A stretch of DNA of 5,870 nucleotides from Oceanospirillaceae bacterium (GTDB taxonomy: Bacteria; Pseudomonadota; Gammaproteobacteria; Pseudomonadales; Balneatricaceae), in NCBI GenBank assembly GCA_003497765.1, contig DNNY01000010.1, forward strand, positions 1 through 5,870, written 5' to 3'. The translations under genes were made by a program, and so were the position numbers. The notes beneath the pieces are model-generated. The model made no database searches. It had not been told where the DNA came from and was given only the letters and a program-made list of their open reading frames with translations. Below, one piece after another: positions 5,389 to 5,870 of this stretch. How positions within the stretch are numbered: position 1 is the first letter of the stretch; each line of letters begins with the position of its first letter.

Positions 5389-5870
5389 ATGACCACAGCC
5401 TCCGGCTTTGCCGATTTAGGCCTTTCTGTTGCCGTACAGAAAGCACTTTCTCGTATCGGCTACGAACAACCTTCACCTATTCAAGCTGCCAGTATCCCCC
5501 ATATTTTGGCGGGTAAAGATATTCTTGGCACAGCCCAAACGGGTACTGGCAAGACAGCTGCTTTTGCTTTGCCCACTTTGTCGAATATTAATTTAAAAGA
5601 TGCCAGCCCGCAGGTATTAGTGTTAGCCCCTACTCGTGAGCTAGCTATCCAAGTAGCCGAAGCCTTTCAGAACTATGCAAGTGACCTAAAAGGCTTCCAT
5701 GTGCTACCTATCTATGGTGGCAGTAGTATGTCTAATCAGCTACACATGTTAAAACGTGGCGTGCATGTCATTGTTGGCACACCAGGTCGGGTCATGGACC
5801 ATATGCGCCGTGGCACCTTAAAGCTAGATAATCTACAAACCGTAGTATTGGATGAAGCTGATGAAATGTT
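5389..5870 (+). CDS. deaD: DEAD-box RNA helicase DeaD/CsdA, N-terminal part
   Basis: 160 complete codons from ATG 5389; the gene runs off the right edge. RecA-like domain 1 motifs appear in order: F7 and the Q motif GYEQPSPIQ (24-32), motif I AQTGTGKT (49-56), Ia PTRELA (81-86), GG (110-111), Ib TPGR (131-134) and II DEAD (155-158). The stretches APTRELAIQVAEAF and VGTPGRVMDHMRRGTL match DeaD/CsdA rather than RhlB, RhlE or SrmB. DeaD unwinds RNA using ATP in ribosome assembly and mRNA decay and is typically cold-induced. AGGA (5379-5382) six bases before the ATG supports the start. The subfamily call lacks the C-terminal domain that would confirm it, since that lies outside the window. Confidence 0.9.
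   Translation, partial: MTTASGFADLGLSVAVQKALSRIGYEQPSPIQAASIPHILAGKDILGTAQTGTGKTAAFALPTLSNINLKDASPQVLVLAPTRELAIQVAEAFQNYASDLKGFHVLPIYGGSSMSNQLHMLKRGVHVIVGTPGRVMDHMRRGTLKLDNLQTVVLDEADEM

Noticed and set aside
5264..5516. Short ORFs on both strands across the deaD promoter and start
   Set aside because: They span the TATAAT promoter and the first codons of deaD in other frames; no homology or start signals recognised.

Overview
The window looks like a chromosomal segment of a gammaproteobacterium, probably a marine or aquatic one. The start of DeaD, the CueO-type oxidase and the GAPDH/ArsJ pair all resemble gammaproteobacterial proteins, and base composition is moderate and even throughout. 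Genus cannot be settled from the sequence. No RNA genes, insertion sequences, CRISPR arrays or long repeats were seen.

Layout. Positions 1-177 hold the C-terminal end of a short-chain dehydrogenase on the + strand. Converging on it is a two-gene - strand unit: a divergent ProC-like NAD(P)-binding protein (419-1210), then a small DUF1653 protein (198-422), overlapping by ATGA. A GC-rich hairpin (190-210) lies between the convergent transcripts. From a short divergent intergenic region (1211-1295) a + strand operon runs the other way: an ArsJ-associated glyceraldehyde-3-phosphate dehydrogenase (1296-2297) and, 4 nt later, the organoarsenical efflux permease ArsJ (2302-3504). After a 228-nt AT-rich gap comes an exported CueO-type multicopper oxidase (3733-5202), whose stop codon sits in a probable intrinsic terminator. 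The window ends in the N-terminal 160 residues of a DeaD/CsdA-type DEAD-box RNA helicase (from 5389), with its own TATAAT promoter and a short leader hairpin.

How the genes work together. GAPDH plus ArsJ is a known arsenate-resistance pathway: GAPDH uses arsenate in place of phosphate to form 1-arseno-3-phosphoglycerate, ArsJ exports it, and it breaks down outside the cell to arsenate. No arsR or arsC is visible here. Instead, a PhoB-box-like element (1228-1245) stands about 11 nt upstream of a TACAAT -10 box, the geometry of a Pho-activated promoter. This suggests, without proving it, that the pair is induced by phosphate starvation, when arsenate enters through phosphate transporters. This is the most interesting observation in the window. 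The multicopper oxidase next door is a probable copper-tolerance gene, so the centre of the window resembles a small metal(loid)-defence cluster between housekeeping genes.
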